The translations under genes and the position numbers were made by a program. DNA of 64,000 bases, taken from Limnephilus marmoratus (lineage: Eukaryota; Arthropoda; Insecta; Trichoptera; Limnephilidae). The notes under the pieces are model-generated. The model was given only the letters and a program-made list of their open reading frames with translations, was not told the DNA's origin and made no database searches. The stretch covers positions 12,573,501 to 12,637,500 of the forward strand of contig OU862908.1 in NCBI GenBank assembly GCA_917880885.1, given 5' to 3'. Positions 1 to 10,864 of this stretch are shown here, piece after piece. How positions within the stretch are numbered: the first letter of the stretch is position 1; each line of letters opens with the position of its first letter.

Positions 1-177
1 CTATTCCGTCTAATTGACAACTGATTGTTAACCGATCGTTTGCCATCTCTAATGCACATGCGCAATGTAGGCATGTAGGTTGTGAGGTGTCATTATTCAT
101 TATCTAATAATAAATACAAAAATGTATAAATGTATATACATTTTTTGTTAAGTTACCACCATGATAACAGCATGACG
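1..177. other. AT-rich sequence, nothing recognised
   Basis: No coding signature, tRNA-like box or repeat shared with the rest of the window was seen here. Confidence 0.5.
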
Positions 178-602
178 ACCTCCGTAGTCCAGTGGCTAAG
201 ACTCTTGACTCACATTCCGGAGGTCGCGGGTTCGAACCCGGCATGCGCAAATAAATTTTATTTGATTAATTTGTGTTATTTCACAATTAATTCATTTAAA
301 AAAATAATATATAGTATATTTGCAGCATGTTCCAGAGTGGAAGATACTATTAGTATCGCCCTGGTGTAAGACCACCATTCAGAATTGAAACGTTGCTTGA
401 AAATGGCTTTAGCCGTGTTTAGTGACCAGATCTGAATAGCCAGGTACTTCCCAACCTTCCTCTTCCCCACCTCCTTCCCCTCCCCACTACCTTCAGCCTC
501 ACAACATACCCCAATTGGGGATGCCATAGTCTCACTGGCTCCAGACGGGAGCAGTTGAGATTCTTGTGCGGTATTCACTGTAAAAAAAAAAAAAAAAAAA
601 AA
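178..602 (+). mobile_element. SINE-1, near full-length reference copy
   Basis: A tRNA-derived SINE of about 425 bp. The head (about 178-250) has an A-box-like stretch followed by a B box (GGTTCGAACCC near 231). A body of about 300 bp follows, with the landmarks GTTCCAGAGTGGAAG, CACCATTCAGAATTGAAACG, a CT-rich tract, CCCCAATTGGGGATGCC and CTCCAGACGGGAGCAG. It ends in a run of about 20 A. The same order recurs at about ten other places in this window on both strands, which defines the family. It has no ORF, so it depends on a LINE for movement. No clear target duplication was found around this copy. Confidence 0.85.
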
Positions 603-694
603 TTCACCTAGTTTGGTGGGTATATTTTGAAATAAATAAGAATGTTTAAAAAAATCATTTGTGATAAAAAACCATATGTGTAAATAAATCATAT

Positions 695-876
695 GGTCCC
701 ATGATAACTCAGAGTCAACTCAACACATCTTTGAAAAGTCATAAAAAGCTATGAAAAAGAAATTTGAAAATAGCTCATAACCTATTAACCTAACGTAACA
801 TATTTAACCAATTTTTTATATACTTTATCATCACTTTTAATGACTTTTCAAAGGGGAGTTGTCCGGTCACCAAATC
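695..876. mobile_element. Palindromic MITE, family M, copy 1
   Basis: Inverted arms: GGTCCCATGATAACTC at the left and a degenerate match at the right, with inner inverted segments around CTTTGAAAAGTCAT and ATGACTTTTCAAAG. Flanks AAATCATAT and AAATCATAC fit a 9-bp target duplication with one mismatch, which would suit a Mutator-like MITE. No ORF. Related copies lie at 1691-1880 and 49251-49384. Confidence 0.6.
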
Positions 877-1690
877 ATACAGGTAAATCTTTTTTTAATG
901 ACGTAAAGAAACAAAAATAAAAATCACTGTGTTATAAAGTTGAATAACATGTGAAATCAAATAATATCTCAAATGTCATCATAACCCTGTTTCAGCGAAT
1001 ATTGTATAACTAATTTATGTAGTACAACAAACTTTTAAATGGGACACTGCGAACATAAAAATACCATAAAAACATAACAACGAATGTAGTGTTCTTCAAT
1101 CGTCAATAGTCTAATAATTAGTCACACCTAATAAAAGTCAGATTCTCTTTTAAAATAGTTTAATTAAAGACGCCGGAGCTGTAGAGATTCCGTAGCGCGA
1201 CATAAATAATTTGAAATTGCCCCAAAGCACATGCAAGCCACAATAAAAAAAGATTAACACCGAACGTTACACCAGAAGTAATTACGTGGAGCTACTGCAG
1301 GGAAAACCTAATAATGTGTAGAAGCAACAGGTGCGTGGCCAATTGGCAAAAGCTTTGGACCTATTACTAGAACTTTAATCCTAGGATCAAAATATCACAG
1401 ATTTATGAACAAGCACGTTTTTAGCGGTCTGTAAGTCTATTTGCTGAGATCAAACGACGTTTCTTTAGATTTTTTCGGGAGAAGTACTTTGTGATAAGTT
1501 TATTACCCCGAAAAAGTACCTTTCGATTTATTTTATTGAAGACGTCTGAAAGTACCTACACTGTACTAAAGACTTGTCCACATAGTAATTGAGAATGGGA
1601 GTTATGCGAGGTATGAAAAAGCAGTTTTATTCTTAGACATGTAAAGCATAGATTCAGAAACCGCAGGATGCAATTGAAATGTAAGTACAC
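877..1690. other. AT-rich, nothing recognised
   Basis: Only short ORFs without recognisable motifs. No repeat shared with other parts of the window was noticed. Confidence 0.45.
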
Positions 1691-1880
1691 GGTGATCGGA
1701 CAACTCAAAATCAAGCAACTTCTACAGCTCCTTCGAAAAGTCATTGAGAGTGATGAAAAAATTGGTTAAATGGGTTACGTAGGGTTAGGTTACGGGCAAT
1801 CTCTCTATTGTTTTTTCATAACTTTTAATGACTTTTCAAATGGGTGTTAAAATTGCATGATTCTGAGTTACCATGGAGCC
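1691..1880. mobile_element. Palindromic MITE, family M, copy 2
   Basis: Same inverted segments as copy 1: CGAAAAGTCATTGAGAGTGATG on the left part and TCATAACTTTTAATGAC on the right part, with an outer right end GAGTTACCATGGAGCC. The middle carries GTTACGTAGGGTTAGGTTACG, matching the AACCTAACGTAAC stretch in the other copies. Confidence 0.55.
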
Positions 1881-3389
1881 AAGTATATTGTAGTAACCGT
1901 AGAACTGTAGTAAAATAGACGGAAATGGTCCAACGAAGAACTACTGCAACACAAAAGCAAAGAACGGAAAGTCGTTATCACTGTGATCGCAAGAAACAAC
2001 ATCTCACAGAAGAACAATAAATACGAATTCATGATCAAAGTGATAGGAAAGTAAATATATTAAAATAATAATAATATAAAGAAAATACGTACTTAGACAC
2101 GACAAACAAAACACAGAGTAAATATATGGTTAAGGGCCATTAAACAGCCAGCGGCCGAGAATTGAAATTTCGTCGAAAGATGTTCTTAAGACCGTATAGG
2201 GCGCTTCCAAAGAGAAAGATTAATTATTCTCCGTACCAGCTTTTTAAAATAAAAACTCAATATCCATTTTATTTCATTCAAAATTTGCTTTAATTTATTA
2301 TATCTACATTAAAAAATGCTGAAAGGCTTGACGATAAAACTATTAAAATTATGTACTTTTTGTAATTATTTTTTTAACATAAATATTTATAATTTTTCAA
2401 TAATGTCTAGCAAAATAAGAATGTAAAAAAAAATAATATATTACTTTGTAAGACCGTAAATAAATAATAGACAAAATGAAGTTTTTTCGTCACAAAACGC
2501 GTGCGCGGATCTTTTTAAAAATTATTTTATTAAACCAAAATTAAAATTCTAAAACATAGCTTTACCAGATAATTTATTGATTTATACTACTTCATATATG
2601 ATTTGAAATGTGTTGTATAATACAAAATTGGTTTGAAAATTTAACAAATCTGTCAACAACCTACGGTAAAACTTTATTGTACTAAAAATAAACATATTTT
2701 CTTAAAATTTAAAACATAGCTTTACTAGATAAAAGAATAATCTTTCGAAATCAATTTATATTTTTTGTGGAAAAGAGTCAATATGTCTAAAATTTGATTT
2801 AAAAATGACATATTACCGGTTTTGTCTAGTTATACTCTTAATTCCAGATAAAACTGAAGGAAAATGATCTGCTGGTAGACGAAAAACGTCCAGACTGAAG
2901 AACTTTCCGACAATGCTACAGTCGTAGTAGTACATCATTGTTCAGGTTCGATAATATCTTTGGGTTTGACGTCTCCGTATGAATTAAAATAACCACGATG
3001 GTTTAACTTCCGTCGAGGAGACAACACAAGAATAATAAATATTATTCAAATATTGTGATGTGTCCAACTAGGGTGGCTTTATGACCATTTTCATAACAGT
3101 CAGTTTACCCGGATGAGAGATGTTAAAATAATATGTTTTGAATAGTTTCGTAATAATGTTACGAGTAAGAACTTTATAATCTAAATTCTCGTGAAAACTG
3201 TTTAATAGTTCCTACACAGCTGTTGGTGAATTTCTAGGAAAATATAATAAAGCTTACATAATTTTTCAATGTAGAGTATTTTATAATAATCAAATCATAT
3301 AAATAATATTTTTTATTTATTTGACATGTATTGAGATCTATACAAATGATATTGGTTTTGCGGTGAATATTTGCATACAGAAAATTCAC
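1881..3389. other. AT-rich, one local direct repeat only
   Basis: A local direct repeat is visible around AAAACATAGCTTTAC at about 2550 and again at about 2710, each preceded by a TTAAAATT-like stretch. Nothing else is recognised; the only coding-like ORF begins at the right edge. Confidence 0.4.
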
Positions 3390-3831
3390 AAAAAATAATG
3401 AACGATGATGTCGTTCCTCACCCGTCATGCCGCTTGAAGTCTCGAAAACCCTCCTGGACAAAAGGAGAAAGACTCCTCCGATCACCTCTCACCCCAGAAG
3501 ATAGGTGGAAGCTTGAGTGGAAATCGGCAAACGTGAAAAATGCCGACCTCACTGAGAGACAGCCTGGGTTCTCATTGCCTTACAAACTCTGGTCCGCCAT
3601 CAATATGATAAGGTGCTCCCATAGCGGTTGTGCTCACATATTGCATAGATGGGGCCTTAAAGAGTCGGCGATGTATGAATGCGGTGTGGTGCAGACCACC
3701 GAACATGTAGTCAACGAATGCTCGCTCCATTAATTCCCCGGCGGGATTGATGAAGTACACAGGGCAACGCCTGAGGCATTAGATGACGACGTCCCCCTCT
3801 AACCCCCCACCATACGAAAGAAGAAGAAGAA
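3390..3831 (+). pseudogene. RTE-like LINE, 5'-truncated C-terminal end of reverse transcriptase ORF
   Basis: The reading frame encodes the C-terminal tail typical of RTE-like endonuclease/reverse transcriptase polyproteins. It has a basic stretch, then YKLWSAINMIRCSHSGCAH, HRWGLKESAMYECG and VQTTEHVVNEC, the Cys/His-rich end seen after the polymerase domain. A stop at 3731-3733 interrupts it, but the frame continues with FPGGIDEVHRATPEAL to about 3802, which also belongs to the family tail. The copy ends in a short (GAA)n tract at 3815-3831, the simple-repeat 3' end common in this LINE group. The polymerase core and endonuclease are absent, so the copy is dead. It stands alone; no promoter or operon context applies. 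Assignment to the RTE-like group is by motif reading only. Confidence 0.75.
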
Positions 3832-3833
3832 CC

Positions 3834-4427
3834 AAAAATACCAATATTTTTTATATTACCCTTTTTATTTACAATACATTGCCGTGTATGGTTATAGTGT
3901 AAAACAGAATTCGACAAGTAAGCAACTTGCAAATCGTTTTATTTCCATAGAGTTGTTGTTTTTAAAATTATTACATTTGCAGAATTCTTTTTATGTAAAT
4001 AGAGTTTTTCTAATAAATATTTTTCAAGCCTTTTTCATGAAGCTCTGGGAACATGCACAAACGAAGCTCCGGGCTAAATGTTTATTTTTTAAGGCGTATA
4101 AAACACTGCATCCATTTACTGTGCACATAAACAGTTACTAAGATCCATTATATCAATTAAAATTTTAAAATAATTAGTAAATTCTTAAGCCTAATATGAG
4201 TACATAAAAAAGTATGACTAAGTTAATAAATATTATTTGCATGTCTCTTGAAATCATCAAGGTTCATGCTATAGATTCCTGTGTTGTATAGCAGAACCAC
4301 ACCCCATGTCATGCTGTGCTGAGCCAATACGACTATTCTACCATGTGGTAGGCACGGAAGTTCATGGTGCCGCCCCTGACTGTAGTTGTTGGGTAAAACA
4401 ACGTATTGCATTTTCAGGTTTGAAGGC
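3834..4427. other. AT-rich, nothing recognised
   Basis: Contains short ORFs without motifs on both strands. No shared repeat was noticed. Confidence 0.4.
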
Positions 4428-4557
4428 CTCCGTAGTAGAGGGGCAAGACTCTTGATTCGCAATCCGAAGGTCGCGGTAACGAATCTCGGCATGCACGAAT
4501 TTTTTTTTTGGTTAATTTGTTTTATTTCACATTTAATTCATCTAAAATAATATATAT

Positions 4558-4687
4558 GTCGCAGGCCAATCGTAAAATCACTCAGATCATGATGATGCGC
4601 CTCAGGCACTTCACGATCTGCCGCTAGGCACTTCACGATGTGGCTAGGCAGATCATGATCTGCCTGATTTGACGATCGGCCTGCGAC
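4558..4687. mobile_element. Small MITE with terminal inverted repeats, inside SINE-1
   Basis: Ends are GTCGCAGGCCAATCGT and ACGATCGGCCTGCGAC, an imperfect inverted repeat of more than 20 bp. The inner part has further inverted CAGATCATGATC units and a duplicated AGGCACTTCACGAT. Flanking ATAT on both sides may be the target duplication. Compared with the SINE-1 copy at 178 it interrupts the AT stretch before the GTTCCAGAG landmark. Confidence 0.75.
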
Positions 4688-4919
4688 ATATTCAATATTT
4701 GCATTACGTTCCAGAGTGAATGATAATCTCAGTATCGACCTGGTGTAACTCCACCTTCAAAATTGAAACGTTGCTTGAAATGGCTTTAGCCGTGTTTGGT
4801 GACCAGATCTGAAAGCCAGATACTTCCCCACCTTCCTCTTCCCCATCTCCTTCCCCTACCCACTACCGACACCCTCAAAACATACCACAATTGGGGATGA
4901 CTGTCTCACTAGCTCCAGA

Positions 4920-5471
4920 ACAATGAGGATCCAGCAGAAATCAGAAGGAGAATCACAGCAGCCAACAAAACATACTTCTCTTTGCTGCCAGTGTTTAAGT
5001 CACGTAGTGTCCACAGAAAAACCAAAATAACCATATATAAGACCATTGTTAGAACTGTATTGGCATATGGATGTGAGGCGCTGACACTGTCGGTAATGAT
5101 GGCTAAAATGCTGGATACTTTTGAAAAAAAAGTGCTGAGAAGAATATGTGGACCCGTGAAAGAGGGTGAACAGTGGCGCATCCGGCACAATACAGAATTG
5201 TATGATATATATAAGGCACCTAGCATCTCAACACATATAAGACTCCTCAGGCTGAGATGGGCTGGGCATGTACGGAGACACCCAGGTGGAAAGAGAAAAG
5301 TGGAAAGACCCAGACTGAGATGGGAAGACGAAGTAAGAGGGGATGCAGCACAGCTTCTCCAGGTACCAAATTGGAAGTCAGCCGCTGAGGACAGGAGGAG
5401 TTGGAGGCGACTGTTGCAGGAGGCCAAAGCTCGATATGGGCTGTAGCGCCATCGAAGAAGAAGAAGAAGAA
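4920..5471 (+). pseudogene. RTE-like LINE 3' end (RT C-terminus) with 17-bp target duplication
   Basis: An open frame from about 4922 to 5446 encodes the C-terminal part of a LINE reverse transcriptase. It contains KTIVRTVLAYGCEALTLS, a long helical stretch, LRLRWAGHVRRHPGG, RPRLRWEDEVRGDA and the closing WRRLLQEAKARYGL. This order is characteristic of the tail following the polymerase domain. The 3' end is a (GAA)n tract at 5454-5471. The insert is flanked by GTCTCACTAGCTCCAGA at 4903-4919 and 5472-5488, a perfect 17-bp target duplication that belongs to the SINE-1 host. The frame is open throughout, so this is a fairly young, severely 5'-truncated insertion. It lacks the catalytic core. Confidence 0.92.
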
Positions 5472-7256
5472 GTCTCACTAGCTCCAGACGGGAGCAGGTG
5501 GGACTTCAGTGAGGTATTCACATGAAAAACAAAAAAAAAACTAACTATTAAATTTGGCATAATTTTATTCGCTGTTACTTCTAGGGTCCCCAATTCTTCT
5601 CGAATGGAGACTGATCTGAAAATATAAGTGTGGAATCAAAGACTACACCTAGAACTTTGATGATATTTAAGATTTTTTTAAAGTTTTCTTTATTCATTGC
5701 ATTTATGGTTACATTATTTGTGGATTTTTTGACCACCATGCTAGGCTGATACCCGTGTTATGGTGGTCGAATTACAATACATCTTCCCATATTTTGTGAT
5801 TAAATTATTAGCGCGCATATGTGTGTGTATATATTTTAAGAGGAATGAACACGTTTTTAGTCGGTTTTCTATTTTTCCCTGATTTATTAGCGATATATTT
5901 TCGTGCCACTTGCGGCTTGCTGCATTCGAATAAATCAATAGGAGTTTCTGTCGACACTTTTCTGCAGATAAATCTTTATAAATACCTTCTTTTCATTTCT
6001 TAATAATTAGTTTAGTTTAAACAGGAAATAATAAATTGTGAAAATCGGAATTAAATTTGTCACATCATGCTATTCCGTTCATCTCTAGAAATATGAGAAC
6101 AACTAACTTCCCTGCTTAGTTATTATTAATAGATACGTTATTTTCGAAATGACGACTTAAATCGATGAGGCAATAAAAGCCTTTAGCTAACTATTCGTCC
6201 TGATTTTCCACCTGCTTTACTTGTAACATCTTCAGTAGTGATTAGTAATAATATTATACAAGCAACTCTACCTACAATGAGTTTTTAATCACTACCTTAA
6301 TTAACGGAGGCCGTCCGGTGTATAGATTCATTGGGCTTTTGATCACCTAATGTGGTGATTATACAGTAATTGTTATTTTAGGTAGTGATTAAAAACTCAT
6401 TGTAGGTAGAGTTGCTTGTATAATATTATTACTAATCACTACTGAAGATGTTACAAGTAAAGCAGGTGGAAAATCAGGACGAATAGTTAGCTAAAGGCTT
6501 TTATTGCCTCATCGATTTAAGTCGTCATTTCGAAAATAACGTATCTATTAATAATAACTAAGCAGGGAAGTTAGTTGTTCTCATATTTCTAGAGATGAAC
6601 GGAATAGCATGATGTGACAAATTTAATTCCGATTTTCACAATTTATTATTTCCTGTTTAAACTAAACTAATTATTAAGAAATGAAAAGAAGGTATTTATA
6701 AAGATTTATCTGCAGAAAAGTGTCGACAGAAACTCCTATTGATTTATTCGAATGCAGCAAGCCGCAAGTGGCACGAAAATATATCGCTAATAAATCAGGG
6801 AAAAATAGAAAACCGACTAAAAACGTGTTCATTCCTCTTAAAATATATACACACACATATGCGCGCTAATAATTTAATCACAAAATATGGGAAGATGTAT
6901 TGTAATTCGACCACCATAACACGGGTATCAGCCTAGCATGGTGGTCAAAAAATCCACAAATAATGTAACCATAAATGCAATGAATAAAGAAAACTTTAAA
7001 AAAATCTTAAATATCATCAAAGTTCTAGGTGTAGTCTTTGATTCCACACTTATATTTTCAGATCAGTCTCCATTCGAGAAGAATTGGGGACCCTAGAAGT
7101 AACAGCGAATAAAATTATGCCAAATTTAATAGTTAGTTTTTTTTTTGTTTTTCATGTGAATACCTCACTGAAGTCCCACCTGCTCCCGTCTGGAGCTAGT
7201 GAGACTTCTTCTTCTTCTTCTTCTTCTTCTTCGATGGCGCTACAGCCCATATCGAG
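5430..7256. repeat. Giant near-perfect inverted repeat (arms 868 and 877 bp)
   Basis: Left arm 5430-6297, spacer 6298-6379 (82 bp), right arm 6380-7256. Paired positions sum to 12677 along most of the arms. Everywhere I compared them the arms are identical, except that the (GAA)n tract is 19 nt on the left and 28 nt on the right. The left arm starts inside the LINE end at 4920-5471, so the right arm also finishes with a piece of that LINE tail and the SINE-1 tail in reverse. The duplication is thus younger than the LINE insertion. No target duplication flanks the whole unit. It contains no coding sequence; two small mirrored ORFs are chance frames. Confidence 0.93.
5665..5810 (-). repeat. LINE 3' end fragment with loop-conserved hairpin (mirrored at 6867-7012)
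   Basis: On the minus strand a hairpin at 5731-5768 has stem GACCACCAT/ATGGTGGTC around a loop containing AACACGGG and CCTAG. The same loop signature occurs in five other LINE 3' ends of the window. A T-rich stretch at its left edge corresponds to the A-rich tail. The inverted arm repeats it at 6909-6946. Confidence 0.6.
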
Positions 7257-7439
7257 AATATATTTAGAAACAGGAGTTGGTGGATTCGATAGCAGCAAGA
7301 GCGCAAAGACTTTGCATCTAATATTCAAATGAGTTGCCCATTACACTACGAAGAAAAGCAGCTAAAAAAAGGACTTAAGTAAGTGTAGCTGAAAAATTTT
7401 TGGCCGAATAGGTCCTTTCACAAGATATATTTTACTATA

Positions 7440-7850
7440 TACATACTTACACTAAAAATCCACTCTCACATATAAACATCAGTTAAATATTACACCTAAT
7501 TTTAAAACAACTCAAATGCAAAATCATTATATTTTCCAAGCCATAAAAAACTATAATAACCTCCCTTCTGAATTGCGCTGCATCATCAACCAATCAGAAC
7601 AAATAAATAAAATAAAACAATTTTTCAAAAAAAACTTACAATAAAAAGTAAATATTTTATACAAAACAGATTATAACTTACAACTCAAGTAAGAATCGTG
7701 GCTCCCTTATCAGGCACAAGAGCCCCTCTTTTCTGATAAGGTATACATGACCAGAAACGACCTCTAATTTAATATTTTGTAAAATATATGTGTATATTAT
7801 GTAACTCATATTTTTTTATATTACAATAAAAAAAAAAAAAAATATATATA
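7440..7850 (+). pseudogene. Jockey/CR1-like LINE, C-terminal end and 3' UTR
   Basis: The frame around 7500-7640 reads HYIFQAIKNYNNLPSELRC and then IKQFFKKNLQ before a stop. This is the typical closing stretch of jockey/CR1-type LINE ORF2, where a short 'NLP' motif precedes a final basic helix. About 60 bp downstream lies a hairpin at 7705-7741 (CCTTATCAG/CTGATAAGG), followed by AT-rich sequence ending in an A run and (TA)n near 7820-7855. The polymerase domain is missing. The left limit is uncertain because the sequence from 7257 to 7440 has no recognisable frame. Confidence 0.6.
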
Positions 7851-8341
7851 TATATTTTGCTATTTCTAGGCAATACATACATTGAAACGATTATATTGAA
7901 GCGATATTGTCGTAAAATAATATTATGTACCTACTCCTGCAATATTATCATCTAATCCAATTGTTAGAATCAACTATATGTACTTACCATCGAACACCTA
8001 CCTATTAAGAGAAATGCAATAATATTATTTTTATTTTTACTAAATCTATGTATATTATTACTTTAAAATATCTATACTACATGTATATCTAATTTAGTAA
8101 CTGCTACGTTAGTACATTTCTTTATCAATATTTGTTATCATTCATAAGTTTATTTGTTTCTTGATTCAAAAAAGTATATATTATTTCTTTGTCTTTTTCT
8201 GTAATGACACGACTCCCCAATTTAAACACGAGAAATGTTTTTCTTTTTTAAATGGTGTAGATTCATTAACAAGAAATTACTTTATTTGTAATTATTTTTA
8301 AGAACCATATATTTTCCTTATGTAACACTGTTATATGTATG

Positions 8342-8347
<6 letters not shown>
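7851..8347. other. AT-rich, nothing recognised
   Basis: No frame or shared repeat was recognised. Confidence 0.4.

Positions 8348-8393
<46 letters not shown>
8348..8393. repeat. (TA)n microsatellite
   Basis: About 23 uninterrupted AT dinucleotides. Confidence 0.95.
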
Positions 8394-8396
<3 letters not shown>

Positions 8397-9029
8397 ATCA
8401 CGCCACCAACATTCAAATTTTCTTATTACTTTAATTCGGGCCTCTTCAAGATCAGCATTATCAAACTCCTTCCTACAGACTGCACAACGTTGCCCAACCG
8501 GGTGGCAATATAGTGTCCCTAGTTGAATTGCAGTGCTTGTTCTTAACAAAAAAAAAACACAATTGAATAAAATAGATGTAGTTTCGTGTTATATTCCACA
8601 TCTACGTTACTGGGCGTAATTAGGTTTAATTTGAACATCAATTAGCGGATTAATCTGATTATCGATTGATCAACGAGTAGCTCTAACCTTTGGTTTCCAG
8701 TACTGCTTGACTATGCAGGTAATTAACTAAAATCAACGGCCATCAGCGGCTAACCGAATGCATTACATATATTAAATTAGAGATGTAACACTATTTAGGA
8801 TTACGATTACCGAAAACACTTCAGCAATTTCAATTAGATACTAATCGAACTAATTAATATTACTTCGGTGATGATTATTTTGTTGAAAAAATGTGATGTA
8901 ACGCTACGTAGGTACAAGAAGATCAATTTATGTAGAACACGTCGGCGTCGAGTTACTTTTTCTGAATGTTTTTATTCCAGTATCACAAGCGAAAGAACAA
9001 GTCAAAATCGTGGTTGACGGCTCTTCTTC
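8394..9029. other. No recognised gene; one small unassigned minus-strand ORF
   Basis: A minus-strand frame at 8394-8549 reads HPVGQRCAVCRKEFDNADLE, with two cysteines close together, before running into the (TA)n tract. I do not recognise a family and see no further support. The remainder is AT-rich. Confidence 0.35.
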
Positions 9030-9410
9030 CTCTCCACACCAAATACATGCGGGGTTCCACAAGGATCTGTGCTGTTGCTGACGCTATTTTTTTACATATC
9101 GACGATCTCTTTGATTGTGCACTAATTTATCACCACGCTGACGATAACCACCCCATTCACGAGGGCTATCTTTTTGTCAAGCCCTCTTCCACTTATCATG
9201 CAAGAACAGTTTGGGAAGTTTTGAGGGAAGGCCAACCCGGTAATTTTAAATGACTTTGAATTTAAGTAAATGCAGTACCCTCCTTCATAAAGACTCTTGT
9301 AGTAAGTATATCGGACCGGCTCAAATATCGGGACTCCACAGAATCCCGAGTAAACTGGCTTCCAAGAAACTCTCTTCAATAGTGCCCAGCTGTTAACCCT
9401 GTGCATATCT
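9030..9410 (+). pseudogene. LINE reverse transcriptase palm fragment, frameshifted
   Basis: One frame near 9049 encodes CGVPQGSVL, the conserved RT motif that precedes the catalytic box. A second frame, shifted relative to the first, gives IYHHADDNHPIHEGYLF at about 9125-9175, which corresponds to the catalytic Y/F-ADD box and the following residues of jockey/R1-type polymerases. Here the aromatic residue before ADD is histidine. The shift between the two motifs and stops soon after make it non-functional. Downstream residues such as LASKKLSSI at about 9357 fit the region where these proteins have an AxKKL motif. The element extends about 380 bp and has no visible 3' tail. Confidence 0.65.
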
Positions 9411-9479
9411 CAAGTAACATTTAAAAAAAGTATATAACAGTATGGTTTATAATTAAGTAGATAAGTATTGAAGTAAGTA

Positions 9480-10475
9480 CAGGGTGCGGCAGCATAACTT
9501 TCTTTTTTTTTAAATGCGCGCCATTCAGTCGGTTGATGTCGTAGCGGAGCGCTAGTGATCTCGTTCGAGAGGCGGAACTTTAAAGTTTTGTCCCTACACA
9601 GTTTAGTCGCGATCATGCGTTGGAACAATGAGGAGCGTATATTTGCCGTTGAAGCCTACTTTTAGAATGGATGTTCTGTGATCGCAAATCACTTTCGGAA
9701 TCACTTTAATTTAGCCTCTGTCCCGGACTGGAAATCAATTGTTGTATGGGTCACTGTGACGTTCAGATAAACTGCAAGTGCGACAAGAGGAAGAACAGAA
9801 GTCCCTTGTCCCATTAGATCACCGAACTTTGATGGCTGTTTTGAGGGAACACTTCGCAGAGCGCCTCATCTCAATTAGGGGTGATTTGAAGTGGCGGGCC
9901 CGCTCTCCCGATTTGTCCCCTTGCGAATTTTTTTTATTGTTTTTTTTTTTAAATCCCGTGTTTATGTGAACCGTCCAAGAACCCTACAAGATTTGAAGAC
10001 AAACATCCAGGAAGAAATTGCCAGGATAACACATGATATGCTGGCAAGAGTCATGACAAACGCCAGAAATCGGTTTACTTAAAGTATGGAGAATGGGGGA
10101 CGTCACCTACCTGATTTGATCTTCAAAAACTGATTAAAACAAAACTTTAGGTATGTGCCTACATTATAAACAACAAATGAAAAATTTCTGATTCATACAA
10201 TGGGTTTTATTCATCATCATCATCATCACTATTGGCTCTACAACCCCTGGTGGGTCTTGGCCTCCTCAAGAGTCTTCCTCCACTCATCTCGGTTTTGTGA
10301 CAGCTCTCTCCAGTTTGGAAGCTCCAAGATAGATATGTCTTTGAGGACGTTGTCGCTCCATCTTAGTCTTGGCCTTCCCAGGCTCCTTCGCCCTATTGGT
10401 CTTGAGTTCAGCAATGGGTTATATACAATGGGTTTTATTAAGTTTTGAAAAAGGAAGTTATGCTGCTGCACCCTG
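9480..10475 (+). mobile_element. Tc1/mariner-type transposon remnant with TIRs and TA duplication
   Basis: Terminal inverted repeats begin CAGGGTGCGGCAGCATAACT at the left and end with the complementary GTTATGCTGCTGCACCCTG at the right, each flanked by TA. Near 9615 one frame reads MRWNNEERIFAVEAYF followed by a stop, matching the N-terminal helix-turn-helix region of a group of Tc1-like transposases. At about 9880-10080 other frames read LKWRARSPDLSPCEFF, with the third catalytic region typical of DDE/D transposases, and then NRPRTLQDLKTNIQEE near the C terminus. Most of the catalytic core is missing and there are stops and shifts. A LINE end is nested at 10212-10422. The element is 996 bp including the insert, so about 770 bp of its own sequence remains. 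Confidence 0.88.
10212..10422 (-). pseudogene. RTE-like LINE 3' end nested in the Tc1-like element, 17-bp target duplication
   Basis: On the minus strand it encodes RPIGRRSLGRPRLRWSDNVL and NRDEWRKTLEEAKTHQGL, the last residues of an RTE-like LINE, followed by a (ATG)n tract (CAT repeats at 10212-10228 on the plus strand). ATACAATGGGTTTTATT occurs at 10195-10211 and 10423-10439, a perfect 17-bp duplication. The insert is only 211 bp long. The same LINE end occurs at 17794-18024, truncated at nearly the same 5' point. Confidence 0.92.
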
Positions 10476-10864
10476 TACTAACAAATCTTATGATTTCAGA
10501 TAAACTTTTGGTTTTGATTTATTAAATTAAAGAAGAAATTTCTAACAAATTTCCTAGGTTTTCCCATATTTTTGCATTCTTGGAACGCACTGTAACTCCG
10601 TTTTCCAGTTAACGCTCGATTAAGTCATTATTACAAATGGGTCCAATGATTCAATTGATTGGTTAGGCTAGTTTGTTGGGGAGATATCGGAACGGTGAAG
10701 GCGGTGGTGGGTTCTCGGGCTACTGACCAGACTAGCGGGTGCGGGTACCGGCAGCGGGTACCGGCGCGGTCACCCGAGTCAACAGTTCAACGAGGAGGCG
10801 GGGTGGGCGGAAAACACGACATGGCGTGCTAATAGCTGGCCACACACGACCGATGGAAGTTTGT

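Larger units (their letters stand above)
4428..5545 (+). mobile_element. SINE-1 split by a MITE and by a LINE end
   Basis: The tRNA-like head is degenerate (CCTCCGTAGTAGAGGGGCAAG onward at 4428). Body landmarks CGTTCCAGAGTG, GAAACGTTGCTTGAAATGG and CACAATTGGGGATGA are in the expected order. A 130-bp MITE sits at 4558-4687 and a 552-bp LINE end at 4920-5471. The SINE tail resumes at 5472 with CTCCAGACGGGAGCAG and ends near 5545. Two inserts therefore account for its length of 1.1 kb instead of about 425 bp. Confidence 0.85.

Noticed and set aside
178..250. tRNA gene candidate (good A and B boxes)
   Set aside because: The same head is always followed by the same 300-bp body at about ten loci, so it is the SINE-1 head. 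The like holds for 13062-13160 and 39398-39475.
5821..6856. Paired 60- and 65-residue ORFs as duplicated genes
   Set aside because: They are mirror images created by the inverted repeat, with no motif or codon signal.
8331..8549. Small Cys-containing ORF (HPVGQRCAVCRKEF)
   Set aside because: No recognised family, short, and it runs into the (TA)n tract. I keep it only as a note.
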